NCBI GenBank assembly: GCA_900079695.1
Contig: LT599022.1
Coordinates: 3,106,530 to 3,170,529 of the forward strand
DNA: 64,000 nucleotides
Direction of reading: 5' to 3'
DNA from: an uncultured Alphaproteobacteria bacterium
GTDB taxonomy: Bacteria > Pseudomonadota > Alphaproteobacteria > Rhodospirillales > Rhodospirillaceae
How positions within the stretch are numbered: the first letter of the stretch is position 1; the number at the start of each line of letters is the position of its first letter. Position numbers and translations under genes: made by a program. The notes under the pieces are model-generated. The model was not told the origin of the DNA and did no database searches. It was given only the letters and a program-made list of their open reading frames with translations. This document shows positions 46,920 through 55,892 of the stretch, piece by piece.

Positions 46920-47114
46920 TCAGTTCGCGGGCTGGGCGGCGGTCAGGCTGTTGCCGATTCCGGTGAACATGTTGTTCAGCGCCGGGCCGGCGACTTGGGC
47001 TCCCGCGACCAGGGCGAGGGAGATGATTGCGGCGATCAGGCCGTATTCGATTGCGGTAACGCCTTTTTCGTCACGGGAAATCAGACGAAGGAAAGCACGG
47101 ACATAAGTAAACAT
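46920..47114 (-). CDS. flp: Flp-type major pilin
   Basis: A 64-aa Flp/Fap pilin. The leader MFTYVRAFLRLISRDEKG ends at Gly18, then VTAIEYGLIAAIISLALVAG gives the Glu5-Tyr6 pair and the hydrophobic pilin helix. The short C-terminal part (FTGIGNSLTAAQPAN) is exposed. GGAG lies 8 nt before the ATG. It has its own terminator and shares its upstream region with the divergent crp-like gene, which contains one of the three Crp-type dyads. Confidence 0.95.
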   Translation of the reverse strand: MFTYVRAFLRLISRDEKGVTAIEYGLIAAIISLALVAGAQVAGPALNNMFTGIGNSLTAAQPAN

Positions 47115-47230
47115 GGCATAACTCCATCATTGGATTACTGTTTATATTAGCGTTTGCTGGACGCTGTCCGGCAGCCCTACATCTGCCTTGTGTTCGTTGC
47201 GGTATTATTAGATCATTCTTCGAGTGGTCT

Positions 47231-47248
47231 CTGTGAGTGCATCCACAG
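47231..47248. promoter_or_regulatory. Crp/Fnr-type dyad between flp and crp1
   Basis: CTGTGAGTGCATCCACAG shares 15 of 18 bases with the dyad upstream of tadE. It is 62 nt before the crp1 start and 117 nt before the flp start on the other strand. Confidence 0.6.
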
Positions 47249-47309
47249 AGCGCGAAAATTTCCCGGGTGGACGGCGTGCGTCGCCCAAAGCAACGGTAAA
47301 AATCGAAAT

Positions 47310-48011
47310 ATGCCAGACGCTTCCGATCGCAATCGCGCGCTCCTTGCCGCCACGCCGACGTTTCGCGGGGTGCCGGAGGCGCAGCTCGGCACCCTCGCCC
47401 GGCAGGCCAAGCCGCTGCGACTCGCGCCGCGCGAGGTGCTGTTCGCCAAGGGCGACCCGGGCGAGTCGATGTATCTGGTGGTGAGCGGGCGGGTGCGGAT
47501 CGGCGTGGTGTCGATGGAGGGGCGCGAGGTCACCTACGCGCTGATCGGGCCCGGGCAGGTGTTCGGCGAAATCGCGATTCTCGACGGCGGGCCGCGCACC
47601 GCCGACGCCACCGCGGTGGAGGCGAGCGACCTGCTGGTGATCGAGCGGCGCGACATTCTCGCCTTCATCCGCACCAACGGCGATTACGGGCTGCGCCTGA
47701 TCGAGACCCTCTGCCGCCGCCTGCGCCACGCCAACGAGCTGCTGGAGGATACGATCTTCCTCAGCCTGCCGAGTCGGGTGGCGAAGCAGCTTCTCGCCCT
47801 CGCCGACGAGATCGGCGAACCGGGCGACGGCGGCGTCACCATCCGGATGTCGCAGCAGGCGGTGGCCGACCACATGGGCATCAGCCGCGAAAGCGTGAAC
47901 AAGGTGCTGGCGAAGTGGGAGCAGGGCGGCCTCGTCCGGCTCTGGCGCGGGCAGATCACCATCCGCGACCGCGCGGGGCTCGCGCGGTTTCTCGGCGACG
48001 ACGGACGGTGA
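47310..48011 (+). CDS. Crp/Fnr family regulator 1
   Basis: A 233-aa regulator with an N-terminal cyclic-nucleotide-binding-type domain (LRLAPREVLFAKGDPGESMY, GQVFGEIAILDGGPRTADA with the phosphate-binding-cassette-like E and R) and a C-terminal helix-turn-helix (MSQQAVADHMGISRESVNKV). FGEIAILDGGPRTADA keeps residues used for cNMP binding in Crp, so a nucleotide ligand is possible. No Fnr cysteines are seen. ATG at 47310 was chosen. It borders flp and a Crp-type dyad lies in its promoter. Confidence 0.87.
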   Translation: MPDASDRNRALLAATPTFRGVPEAQLGTLARQAKPLRLAPREVLFAKGDPGESMYLVVSGRVRIGVVSMEGREVTYALIGPGQVFGEIAILDGGPRTADATAVEASDLLVIERRDILAFIRTNGDYGLRLIETLCRRLRHANELLEDTIFLSLPSRVAKQLLALADEIGEPGDGGVTIRMSQQAVADHMGISRESVNKVLAKWEQGGLVRLWRGQITIRDRAGLARFLGDDGR

Positions 48012-48019
48012 TCCCGCCT

Positions 48020-48037
48020 TTGTGAGGGCATCCATAG
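48020..48037. promoter_or_regulatory. Crp/Fnr-type dyad upstream of crp2
   Basis: TTGTGAGGGCATCCATAG, a weaker relative of the sites at 34928 and 47231. It lies 44 nt before the start codon of the second Crp/Fnr gene. Confidence 0.5.
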
Positions 48038-48081
48038 ACGACGGGCGGGCGCGGGGCCGATCATCGGCACGGAGGTGGAGT

Positions 48082-48798
48082 ATGGAACTGGTCCGGGACC
48101 TGAGCGCGATCCGGCTGTTCGAGGGACTGTCGGCGGACCTGCCGGCGGCGGTGGCCGCGCAGTGCCGTTGGAGCCGCTTCGCCGCGGGCGAGCCGGTGTT
48201 CGACGAGGACGGCGACGGTCTCGACGTGCACTTCGTGCAAAGCGGGGCGGTGCGGATTCTCACCGCAGCGCCGGACGGCCGGGAGGTGGCGCTCGCCGAC
48301 GTTCCCGCCGGAGAGTATTTCGGCGAGCTTGCGGCGATCGACGGCCTGCGCCGCTCGGCGCGCGCGGTGGCGACCGCCGAAAGCGCGGTGGCGGCGCTGC
48401 CCGGCCCGGCATTCGTGGCGCTGATGCGCGAATTTCCCGATCTCGCGATCCGCGTGGTCGAACGCCTCGCCCGGATCGTCCGCAGCCTCGATCGCCGCGT
48501 TACCGAACTGTCCACCGAATCCGAGGCGCAACGGATCTACGCCCAGCTTCTTCGCCTCGCGCGGCCCGATCCCGCCAACCCGCAGGCGTGGATCATCGAC
48601 GATCTGCCGAACCATAAGGAGATCGCCGCGTGGTGCGGCGCTTCCCGCGAGGCGGTGGGGCAGGCCATCGGCGAACTGGCGCGCGACGGCATCGTCCGCC
48701 GCCGCGGCATGGGGCTGGTAGTGGCCGATCGTCAGCGCCTGACCCTGATGACCGCCGCCGCGCCGGGGCGCGCGCCCGAAGCCGGGGCTCCCCTCTAG
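48082..48798 (+). CDS. Crp/Fnr family regulator 2
   Basis: A 238-aa paralogue-like regulator. The sensor domain has RILTAAPDGREVALADVPAG and EYFGELAAIDGLRRSARAV, again with the E...R pattern of a nucleotide site. The helix-turn-helix is LPNHKEIAAWCGASREAVGQ. The start at 48082 has GGAGGTGGAG upstream. It follows crp1 by 70 nt with a dyad in the gap, so both may act on the same sites, perhaps one as activator and one as repressor; that is inference. Confidence 0.85.
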   Translation: MELVRDLSAIRLFEGLSADLPAAVAAQCRWSRFAAGEPVFDEDGDGLDVHFVQSGAVRILTAAPDGREVALADVPAGEYFGELAAIDGLRRSARAVATAESAVAALPGPAFVALMREFPDLAIRVVERLARIVRSLDRRVTELSTESEAQRIYAQLLRLARPDPANPQAWIIDDLPNHKEIAAWCGASREAVGQAIGELARDGIVRRRGMGLVVADRQRLTLMTAAAPGRAPEAGAPL

Positions 48799-49055
48799 AG
48801 AAGCTCCCGCCATCCGGCGGGCGGAACGGCATGGTACGGATTCTGGAGATTTCGCGACCGGGATCGCCCACGGTGCCGGGTCCGGCGATGCCGCGGCGGA
48901 CCGCGCCGAAAATAGCGCGGGCGCGGGGAAACCGCGAGCGTCGCCGTCCCCGCGATCTTCAATCCTGTGGCGGGACTAAGGCGATCTTGAGGGTGGCGAG
49001 GCGGGTGCGTGCGCACTATCATCGCGCGCGCCATGAAACCGCATTCCAGGTCCCG

Positions 49056-50954
49056 ATGACTCCTGCCGCCGATGCCGAGTCCCCGCCCCGCCGTTCCGCC
49101 TTCGGCGCGCTGTTCGTTTCCGCCCTCGGCGTCGTCTTCGGCGATATCGGCACCAGCCCCCTCTACGCCCTCAAGGAGGCGTTCGCCGGGCCGCATCCGC
49201 TGCCGATCGACGCGCCGCACGTGCTCGGCGTGCTGTCGCTGGTGTTCTGGTCGCTGATCTGCGTGGTGTCGATCAAGTACGTCGCGGTGGTGATGCGCGC
49301 CGACAACCGCGGCGAGGGCGGTTCGCTGGCGTTGCTGGCGCTGCTGGCGCGTGCGCCCTCGGCATCGCCGCGCCTGGTCAAGGTGGTGGGCGCGCTCGGC
49401 ATCTTCGCCGCCGCGCTGTTCTACGGCGATTCGATGATCACCCCGGCGATCTCGGTGCTCTCGGCGGTCGAGGGGCTGGGGGTGGTCGCCCCCGCGCTCG
49501 ACGTCTACGAAGTGCCGATCACCGTCGGCATTCTCGTCGCCCTGTTCTCGCTGCAGAGCAAGGGCACGGCGACGGTGGGGGTGATGTTCGGGCCGGTGAT
49601 GCTGGTGTGGTTCTCGATCCTGCTGGCGATGGGGCTCGCGAACATCCATCTCCACCCCGGCGTTCTTGCCGCGTTGAGCCCGCATCACGCCGTTGCGTTC
49701 CTGGTGTCCAACAAGCTGCTCGGTTTCCTCTCTCTCGGCTCGGTGGTGCTGGTGGTGACCGGCGCGGAGGCGCTGTACGCCGACATGGGCCACTTCGGCC
49801 GCTGGCCGATCCGGCTGGCGTGGTCGTTCGTGGTACTGCCGTCGCTGATGGTCAACTACCTCGGCCAGGGGGCGTTGCTGCTGTCGGACCCGGCGACGGT
49901 GGAGAATCCCTTCTACCTGATGGCGCCGCACTGGGCGCGGATGCCGCTGCTCGCCCTTGCCGCGTTCGCCACGGTGATCGCCAGCCAGGCGGTGATCTCC
50001 GGCGCGTTTTCGCTGACCCAGCAGGCGATCCAGCTCGGCTTCCTGCCGCGCATGACCATCGTCCACACCTCGGAGCGCGAGCGCGGGCAGATCTACCTGC
50101 CGTTCGTCAACTGGGCGCTGCTGCTGTTCGTCGTCTGCCTCGTCGCCGGCTTCGGCAGCTCGTCGAATCTCGCCTCCGCCTACGGCATCGCGGTGACCGG
50201 CAACATGGCGATCACCACGGTTCTCGTCGGTCTGGTGATGGTGAAGCTGTGGGGCTGGCGGAACCCGCTGATGAAGCTGATGATCGCCGCGTTCCTGACG
50301 ATGGATTTCGGGTTCTTCTTCGCCAACGTCGGCAAGATTCCGCACGGCGGCTGGTTCCCGCTGGCGATGGCGCTGGCGATCTTCGTGCTGCTCACCACCT
50401 GGAAGCGCGGCCGCGAGCTGCTGCTGGAGAAGCGCGTCGCGGATTCGCTGCCGCTCGATGCGTTCTTCGACGGGGTCGCGAATACCGTGACGCGGGTCAA
50501 GGGCACCGCGATGTTCCTCACCGGCAAGGGCGACGGCGTGCCCACCGCGCTGATGCACAACCTCAAGCACAACCAGGTGCTGCACGAGCGCATCGTGCTG
50601 CTCAGCACCAGCGGCGACGAACGCCCCTACGTGCCGCCGGAGGAGCGCGTGTCCGCGGTCGCCCTCGGGCCGAACTTCCACCGCGTGGTGCTGACCTACG
50701 GCTTCATGGACGATCCCAACGTGCCGAAGGCGCTCGCCAACGCGCGGCTCGACTGTCTCGGCTTCTTCTACGAGCCGATGACCACCTCCTATTTCGTCTC
50801 GCGCGAGAACATCGCTCCGGCGCGCCTGCCGGGGATGGCGCGCTGGCGGGTGAGCCTGTTCGCGTGGATGAACCGCACCGCCACCACCATCACCGATTTC
50901 CTGCATCTGCCGATCGGCCGCGTCGTCGAGCTGGGCGGGCAGGTGGAAATCTAG
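49056..50954 (+). CDS. kup: Low-affinity potassium transporter Kup
   Basis: A 632-aa proton-coupled K+ importer of the KUP/HAK/KT family with 12 membrane helices and a C-terminal cytoplasmic domain. Markers: LGVVFGDIGTSPLYALKEAF at the N-terminus, ADNRGEGGSLALLALLARA, FYGDSMITPAISVLSAVEGL, and VTGAEALYADMGHFGRWPIR. ATG at 49056 gives the standard N-terminus. The 258 nt upstream show no recognised riboswitch or gene. Confidence 0.95.
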   Translation: MTPAADAESPPRRSAFGALFVSALGVVFGDIGTSPLYALKEAFAGPHPLPIDAPHVLGVLSLVFWSLICVVSIKYVAVVMRADNRGEGGSLALLALLARAPSASPRLVKVVGALGIFAAALFYGDSMITPAISVLSAVEGLGVVAPALDVYEVPITVGILVALFSLQSKGTATVGVMFGPVMLVWFSILLAMGLANIHLHPGVLAALSPHHAVAFLVSNKLLGFLSLGSVVLVVTGAEALYADMGHFGRWPIRLAWSFVVLPSLMVNYLGQGALLLSDPATVENPFYLMAPHWARMPLLALAAFATVIASQAVISGAFSLTQQAIQLGFLPRMTIVHTSERERGQIYLPFVNWALLLFVVCLVAGFGSSSNLASAYGIAVTGNMAITTVLVGLVMVKLWGWRNPLMKLMIAAFLTMDFGFFFANVGKIPHGGWFPLAMALAIFVLLTTWKRGRELLLEKRVADSLPLDAFFDGVANTVTRVKGTAMFLTGKGDGVPTALMHNLKHNQVLHERIVLLSTSGDERPYVPPEERVSAVALGPNFHRVVLTYGFMDDPNVPKALANARLDCLGFFYEPMTTSYFVSRENIAPARLPGMARWRVSLFAWMNRTATTITDFLHLPIGRVVELGGQVEI

Positions 50955-51007
50955 GGCGCTTCTGCGCCGGCGGGTCCCCCGGCCCGCCGGCGCGCCCGCG
51001 CGGACGC

Positions 51008-52174
51008 TCAGGCGTCCGCAGGCGGGCCGAGGAGGATCGGCGCGTAGCGCACGGCGAAGCCGAGGAAGGCGAGGATCCAGAAGCCGCCCGCGGCGTCGAG
51101 GGCAATCTGCATCGCGCCGTCGGCGAACGGCGCCGCGATCCGGGCGGTCGCCCCGGCGAACACCAGGGCGTAGAGCGCCACGTCGACGCCGTCGGCGGCG
51201 AGGCGGCGGCCCGAATGGCCGCGGCTGGCGCGGGTCATCACCGCCAGGGTCATGCTGCCGAAGGTGCCGACCAGCCAGACGTGGAGGGCGGCGGTGGGGT
51301 CGAGCGCCGCCGGGTCGAACAGCGCCCAGCCGAGCGCGGCGAAGCCGAGCGGCACGGTGGCGTAGCCGAGGTGGAGGACCGCGAGCAGCGGTTCGCCGAA
51401 GGTGGCGAGGCCGCGCCACCGCGCCAGCCGCACGGCATTGACGAACCCGGCGGCGAGCAGCGCCACCGCGGCGGCGGGCGTGCCGGGCGCGGCGGTCCAG
51501 GCGGCGAGCGCGATTGCCGAAACGACGACGGCGAGCGCGTCGAAGCGGCCGAACGGCGGCGGCGGCGGGCCGCGGCGGCGCGCGCCGAGCCAGTTGCGGG
51601 TGAAGGTGGGGATGATCCGGCCGCCGATCACGATCACCAGCATTAGCAGGATCGCCACTCCGGCGCGGGTCGAGGCGGTGGCGAGACCTTCGGCCGCCGC
51701 TTCCCAGTGGAACGCCGCGTCGGCGAGGCCGAACAACCCGACCATGCCGACGATCGGCAGATTTTTGAGGTTGCCCGCCGCGGCGACCTCGCGGGCGAAC
51801 ACCGCCACCAGCGCGGCGGGGAAGGCGAGGTCGACGAGCGCGGCGGCGAGCGGCCCGATCGCGGCCGAAACCGTCACCGCGACCCGCCCGGCGAGCCACA
51901 GCGCGAGCAGCGCGCCGAGCGTCCGCCCCGCCACCGGCGGCCGTCCGGTCCAGTGGCCGACGGCGGTCAGCGCGAAGCCCGCGACGATCGCCATCAGCGC
52001 GCCGAACAGCAGGAAGTGGACGTGCCAGTCGCGCGGCGCGAAGGCGGTCGGCGGCATCCAGGCGCCGGTCAGCATCGGCAGCCAGGCGAGCACGCCGAGC
52101 GCCATCGCCAACGCCCCGAACAGGAAGAAGGGGCGGAAGCCGCAGCCCAGCCAGTGGGGGGCGGGGCGGCTCAT
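51008..52174 (-). CDS. nnrS: NnrS family membrane protein
   Basis: A 388-aa heme/copper membrane protein with about 12 helices. Its start PHWLGCGFRPFFLFGALAMA and later WHVHFLLFGALMAIVAGFAL, IIPTFTRNWLGARRRG and HVWLVGTFGSMTLAVMTRAS are NnrS signatures. NnrS relieves nitrosative stress and is often under NO-responsive control. Start at 52174 overlaps the pseudoazurin stop as ATGA, so the two are co-translated. Confidence 0.9.
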   Translation of the reverse strand: MSRPAPHWLGCGFRPFFLFGALAMALGVLAWLPMLTGAWMPPTAFAPRDWHVHFLLFGALMAIVAGFALTAVGHWTGRPPVAGRTLGALLALWLAGRVAVTVSAAIGPLAAALVDLAFPAALVAVFAREVAAAGNLKNLPIVGMVGLFGLADAAFHWEAAAEGLATASTRAGVAILLMLVIVIGGRIIPTFTRNWLGARRRGPPPPPFGRFDALAVVVSAIALAAWTAAPGTPAAAVALLAAGFVNAVRLARWRGLATFGEPLLAVLHLGYATVPLGFAALGWALFDPAALDPTAALHVWLVGTFGSMTLAVMTRASRGHSGRRLAADGVDVALYALVFAGATARIAAPFADGAMQIALDAAGGFWILAFLGFAVRYAPILLGPPADA

Positions 52175-52617
52175 CGCGCCGCCTCGGCGGACTGCACGGT
52201 GGCGAAGATGCCGTCGAACTTCTTCGCCGCCATCTTCGGGTGTTTGACCGCGCGGGCGGCATCGAGGTTGACCGGCTCGCCGACGATCACCGCGGCAACC
52301 ATCCCCATGGCGTAGTGCGGGCGGCATTCGACGCCGTAGACGCCGGGTTGGGTGAAGGTGACGCGCACGTCCTTGCCGAGCTTGCCGGCGAACGGCTGCG
52401 CGCCTGCGGGGATCATGCCGGAAATGCTGCGCGCGTCGTGGCCGGGATTGGCGGCGACGAAGGTGACGGTGTCGCCCGGCGCGACGTGGAGGACGTCGGG
52501 CTCGAACACCATCAGGCCCTTGGCGCCCTTGTTGAGCATCCGGATTTCGTGATCGGCCGCCGCCGCGGGTGCGGCGAAGGCGGCGGCGAGGGCGAAGGCG
52601 AGGAGGATCTGTCGCAT
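52171..52617 (-). CDS. Pseudoazurin (blue copper protein)
   Basis: A 148-aa periplasmic cupredoxin with signal MRQILLAFALAAAFAAPAAA. Type 1 copper ligands are H60 (NPGHDARS), C98, H101 and M106 in VECRPHYAMGM. It is expected to pass electrons to the copper nitrite reductase encoded just upstream. It lies in one transcription unit with nirK (81-nt gap) and nnrS. Confidence 0.92.
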   Translation of the reverse strand: MRQILLAFALAAAFAAPAAAADHEIRMLNKGAKGLMVFEPDVLHVAPGDTVTFVAANPGHDARSISGMIPAGAQPFAGKLGKDVRVTFTQPGVYGVECRPHYAMGMVAAVIVGEPVNLDAARAVKHPKMAAKKFDGIFATVQSAEAAR

Positions 52618-52697
52618 GGTCGGTCTCCTGAGGTTGTGGGACGAGACTAGCGGCGGCGGCGCAGGCGGTCTTTGCGCCGCCGCAAACTCGCGGGCGA

Positions 52698-53756
52698 TCA
52701 CTGCGGGATCGGCGCGGGGGCGTGGAGCTGGGTCATCAGCTCGTGGTTCCATTCGCCCTCCACATGGAATTGCGCGAGCGCGCCGAGTTCGGTCGCCTCG
52801 ATCAGGTTGTGGTTGACGTAGGCGTAGCCGCCGGGCTGGCGGAAGCGATAGAGCGCCGCCGCGGCGCTGCCGCCGCGCACGAACCAGGTTTCGAGGTCGC
52901 GCTCGGGCGGGTTGGCGAACTTGCCGGTCTCCCACACCGAGTCGCCGTGGCCGCCGATCAGGTGCGGACGGCTGTCGCGGTTGGCGGAAGAGTGGATCAG
53001 CAGCACCGTCTCGCCGACCTTGGCGGTCATCGCCCGGTCGCCGGTGAGCGCGCCGACGCGGCCGTTGAAGACCACGTGGGTGGGCACCAGTCCGCGCATC
53101 GCCGCCACGGTGTCGGCGTAGGATTCCGCGGGGCTGTCGTAGCGCTTGTAGGCGCCGGTCTCGTCCTTGGGGATGTAGAGGTCGAATTCGCCGACGGTGT
53201 AGGCCTTGTCGTAATGCAGCGGCTTGCCGTCGGCGTCCTTGAGGCCGTCGCGCGGCAGCACCATCAGCGCGCCGCTCATGCCGCTCACCACGTGCCAGGC
53301 GACCATGCCGGGCGGCGCGCAGTGGTACACGAACACCCCCGCGCGGTCGGCCTTGAAGCGCAGCGTCGCCTGTTCGCCCGGCTGAACCAGGGTGAACTCG
53401 CCGCCGCCCATTCCGCCGGTGGCGGCGTGCAGGTCGATGTTGTGCGCCATGCTGTTGGTGGCGGGATTGACGAGGGTGATCTCGACGGTGTCTCCTTGAT
53501 GCACCACCATCGTCGGTCCGGGCATGGTGCCGTTGAAGGTCATCGCCTGCATCCGCGTGCCCTCGTCGTCGACCGTCACTTCGGCCTCGGCGACGGTGAG
53601 GGTGAAGGCGACGGTGGCGGGCGCGGCGCGGGTGGCCTGTTCGTGGGCCATCACCGCGGGCGGCGGCGGCAGCGTCGGGGCGATCCGCTCGGCGGCCGCG
53701 GCGGGCTGCGCTGCGGCGAGGGCGGCGGTGAGGAGCAAAGTGCGGCGAAGGGTCAT
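52698..53756 (-). CDS. nirK: Copper-containing nitrite reductase NirK
   Basis: A 352-aa periplasmic enzyme reducing nitrite to NO. Two cupredoxin domains. Type 1 ligands are H105, C146, H155 and M160; type 2 ligands are H110, H145 and H316; the catalytic pair is D108 and H265. These appear in [47 protein letters not shown] and VNHNLIEA. All are intact, so it should be active. Signal peptide: [20 protein letters not shown]. No NO reductase gene is in this window. Confidence 0.95.
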   Translation of the reverse strand: MTLRRTLLLTAALAAAQPAAAAERIAPTLPPPPAVMAHEQATRAAPATVAFTLTVAEAEVTVDDEGTRMQAMTFNGTMPGPTMVVHQGDTVEITLVNPATNSMAHNIDLHAATGGMGGGEFTLVQPGEQATLRFKADRAGVFVYHCAPPGMVAWHVVSGMSGALMVLPRDGLKDADGKPLHYDKAYTVGEFDLYIPKDETGAYKRYDSPAESYADTVAAMRGLVPTHVVFNGRVGALTGDRAMTAKVGETVLLIHSSANRDSRPHLIGGHGDSVWETGKFANPPERDLETWFVRGGSAAAALYRFRQPGGYAYVNHNLIEATELGALAQFHVEGEWNHELMTQLHAPAPIPQ

Positions 53757-53821
53757 GGCCGGGGTCCTTCCGTGGTATCTTGCCGATAGAACCAGGGAAC
53801 ACCGAATACGCGCCTCGGTTA

Positions 53822-53835
53822 TTGCGCAAAGGCAA
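53822..53835. promoter_or_regulatory. Putative NnrR-type box TTGC-N6-GCAA
   Basis: TTGCGCAAAGGCAA in the gap between nirK (start 53756) and the nnr-type gene (start 53870). Spacing suits control of nirK and possibly autoregulation. Confidence 0.55.
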
Positions 53836-53869
53836 ACATCCGCACGAATTGCGGCAGGCGGGAGGAACG

Positions 53870-54568
53870 ATGCCGACGACGCGCCTCGACCGGGCGGTGA
53901 TCCGCGATTTGCCGATGTTCGCGAGCCTCTCGCCCGACGAGCTCGACGCGGCGCTGGCCCATGCGGCGGCGCGCCGCCTCGCGCCCGGCGAGACGGCGTT
54001 CCGCCAGGGCGACCCGGCGGACGCGTTCTTCGTGCTGCTGCACGGGCGGCTGAAGGTCACCCAGACCAGCCCGGACGGCCAGCAGGTGGTGGTGCGCCAC
54101 GTCAACCCCGGCGAGCTGTTCGGCATCGCCCGCGCGGTGCGGCGGCCGGATTTCCCCGGCACCGCCGAGGCGCTCACCGACAGCGTCGCGATCGCCTGGC
54201 CCGCCGCCGAGTGGGACGCGATGGTGGCGCGCTGCCCGGGGCTCGCGGTCGATGCGCTCGCCACCGTCGGCCAGCGGCTGCAGGACGCCCACACCCGCAT
54301 CCGCGAGCTCGCCACCGAGGCGGTGGAGCGCCGCGTCGCGCACGCGCTGCTGCGGCTGGTGCGGCAGGCCGGGCGCAAGACCGACGAGGGGATCCTGATC
54401 GACTTTCCGGTGTCGCGTCAGGACATCGCCGAGATGACCGGCGCGACCCTGCACACCGTCTCGCGGCTGATGGCGGCGTGGGAGGCGAAGGGGCTGATCG
54501 CGAGCGGGCGCAAGCGCGTGACGGTGCGCGACCCGCACGCCCTGTTCATGCTGGCGGAAGGCGAATAG
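53870..54568 (+). CDS. Crp/Fnr family regulator, Nnr/Dnr-like
   Basis: A 232-aa regulator divergent from nirK. Sensor domain: [20 protein letters not shown] then [43 protein letters not shown]. It lacks the Fnr N-terminal cysteine cluster. Position and the TTGC-N6-GCAA box point to a heme/NO sensor of the Nnr, NnrR or Dnr type. Start at 53870 has GGAGGAACG upstream. Its 3' end overlaps the converging DUF1858 gene by 23 nt. Confidence 0.87.
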   Translation: MPTTRLDRAVIRDLPMFASLSPDELDAALAHAAARRLAPGETAFRQGDPADAFFVLLHGRLKVTQTSPDGQQVVVRHVNPGELFGIARAVRRPDFPGTAEALTDSVAIAWPAAEWDAMVARCPGLAVDALATVGQRLQDAHTRIRELATEAVERRVAHALLRLVRQAGRKTDEGILIDFPVSRQDIAEMTGATLHTVSRLMAAWEAKGLIASGRKRVTVRDPHALFMLAEGE

Positions 54569-54755
54569 CCGCGAGGTCGGCGAGCACCGGCCCGGCCGCG
54601 ACGCCGTGGGCGCGGCAGGCGTCGGCGAGGGTGTGGAACGCCGCCGCCGGGCAGCCGGGGCAGTGCAGGCGGTGGCGGATGAACACCGGGATCGCGGCGG
54701 CGTCGGCGGACATCAGGGCGTCGACGGCGGCGTCGGCGGACGGCTCGATCGGCAT
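54546..54755 (-). CDS. DUF1858-like small protein
   Basis: A 69-aa protein with AIPVFIRHRLHCPGCPAAAF then HTLADACRAHGV. The C-P-G-C pair and the following LADAC-x-x-HG are the pattern of DUF1858 (ScdA/YtfE-neighbour or hybrid-cluster-type) proteins common near denitrification and NO-repair genes. It may bind a metal or heme. ATG at 54755 was chosen. The gene converges on the nnr-like gene with a 23-nt overlap. Confidence 0.7.
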   Translation of the reverse strand: MPIEPSADAAVDALMSADAAAIPVFIRHRLHCPGCPAAAFHTLADACRAHGVAAGPVLADLAAIRLPPA

Positions 54756-54836
54756 GGCGGACCTCCTGCGGGAAACGCCGCAGTCTTGCCGCGTCCGGGC
54801 GTCGTCGTCGTTGCGCCCGCGCAAACTCGGCGGCGG

Positions 54837-55733
54837 TCAGTCCGGCGCGGTTCTGGCGATCGAGGCGAGGAGACTGCGGCGCGCCGAGCGCAGATGGGCG
54901 AGCGCGGCGGCGCGGATGCGCGAACGGTTGCGGCTCTTGAGCGCGGCGATGTAGACGAGGTGCTCCTTGAGGGCGACGAGGTTGCGTTCCTTCTCGTCGT
55001 CCTTGGTCCACAGATAGTGATAGTGGAAGATCAGGCTGCGCAGGCTCTGGAACTTGTCGATGAAGCGGTTGCGCGAGACCGCGTTGACGAGTTCGTGGAG
55101 GTCGGCGTCGACGCGCGAGAACTCCTTGTAGGCGTGGTCGATGTCGGCGATCAGGGCATGGTGGCGGCGCTCGATCTCGTCGAGTCGCGCCCAAGCCGGA
55201 TGGTCGTCGGGCAATTCGGCGAACAGCGCCGCCGAGCGCAGCTCGAACAGCTCGCGGATGTCGAACAGCTCGCGCGCGAAATCGCGGTCGAAGCCGCGGA
55301 ACACCCAGCCGCCGTCGCGCCGCCGGTCGAGCAGGCCGGTCTGGCTGAGTTCGCTCAGGTATTCCCGCACCGCGGTCGGCGAAGCGGCGAACTGGCGCGC
55401 GAGTTCGAGGTTGTTGATCTCTTCCCCCGGACGGACGTCGTGCTGCAGAACCATCTCCATGAAGCGTTTCTCGATGCTCGCCCGCACCGATTCGGTCTCG
55501 GTCTGAGGGAAGCGGTCGGCCTCCCGTGGCGGGCGCAGCAGGGTGCGGGCGCGGCCTTCGGAGACCAGCCCGGCCTCCGCCAGGGCGGACATCAGTCCCC
55601 GCACGATGGTGCGGCTGACGCCGAGTTCGCGGGCGAGCGCGGTCTCCGAGTCGAGGGCGGCTCCCGGCGGCGTTTCCGCCAGCCGGTCGAGGTACCGATT
55701 GTAGGCGCGTTTGAAGCGGTCGTTGCTGCGCAT
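54837..55733 (-). CDS. GntR family regulator with two winged-helix domains
   Basis: A 298-aa regulator, longer than the usual ~230. A first helix-turn-helix (DSETALARELGVSRTIVRGL, residues about 30-60) is followed by a second (LELARQFAASPTAVREYLSE, about 110-140), then a helical FCD-like domain (FDRDFARELFDIRELFELRS onward). The second resembles the standard GntR recognition helix. ATG at 55733 was chosen. It is divergent from the ADH/TRAP operon, with a 17-bp dyad over the promoter between them. Confidence 0.78.
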   Translation of the reverse strand: MRSNDRFKRAYNRYLDRLAETPPGAALDSETALARELGVSRTIVRGLMSALAEAGLVSEGRARTLLRPPREADRFPQTETESVRASIEKRFMEMVLQHDVRPGEEINNLELARQFAASPTAVREYLSELSQTGLLDRRRDGGWVFRGFDRDFARELFDIRELFELRSAALFAELPDDHPAWARLDEIERRHHALIADIDHAYKEFSRVDADLHELVNAVSRNRFIDKFQSLRSLIFHYHYLWTKDDEKERNLVALKEHLVYIAALKSRNRSRIRAAALAHLRSARRSLLASIARTAPD

Positions 55734-55804
55734 CTGTGCGGTTCCGAAGGGAGCGGGGTGTCGCGGGCTCGCGCGATTCAAGCAACATAATTGATAAAAA
55801 ACCG

Positions 55805-55841
55805 TTGACACGCAACCCGGACGATTGTCTAAAAAAGACAA
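55805..55841 (+). promoter_or_regulatory. Promoter with overlapping operator for the ADH/TRAP operon
   Basis: TTGACA (55805-55810) and TCTAAA (55828-55833) are 17 nt apart. The dyad TTGTCTAAAAAAGACAA (55825-55841) covers the -10, so a bound regulator would block initiation. The start codon is 51 nt after the dyad. Confidence 0.65.
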
Positions 55842-55892
55842 AAGACCGATGGGCGGCCGCGCCGCCCGCCAACCCGAACGGGCAGGGACGCG

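Noticed and set aside
48799-49055. Possible riboswitch upstream of kup
   Set aside because: The region has several GC hairpins but I could not fit it to any riboswitch class I know.
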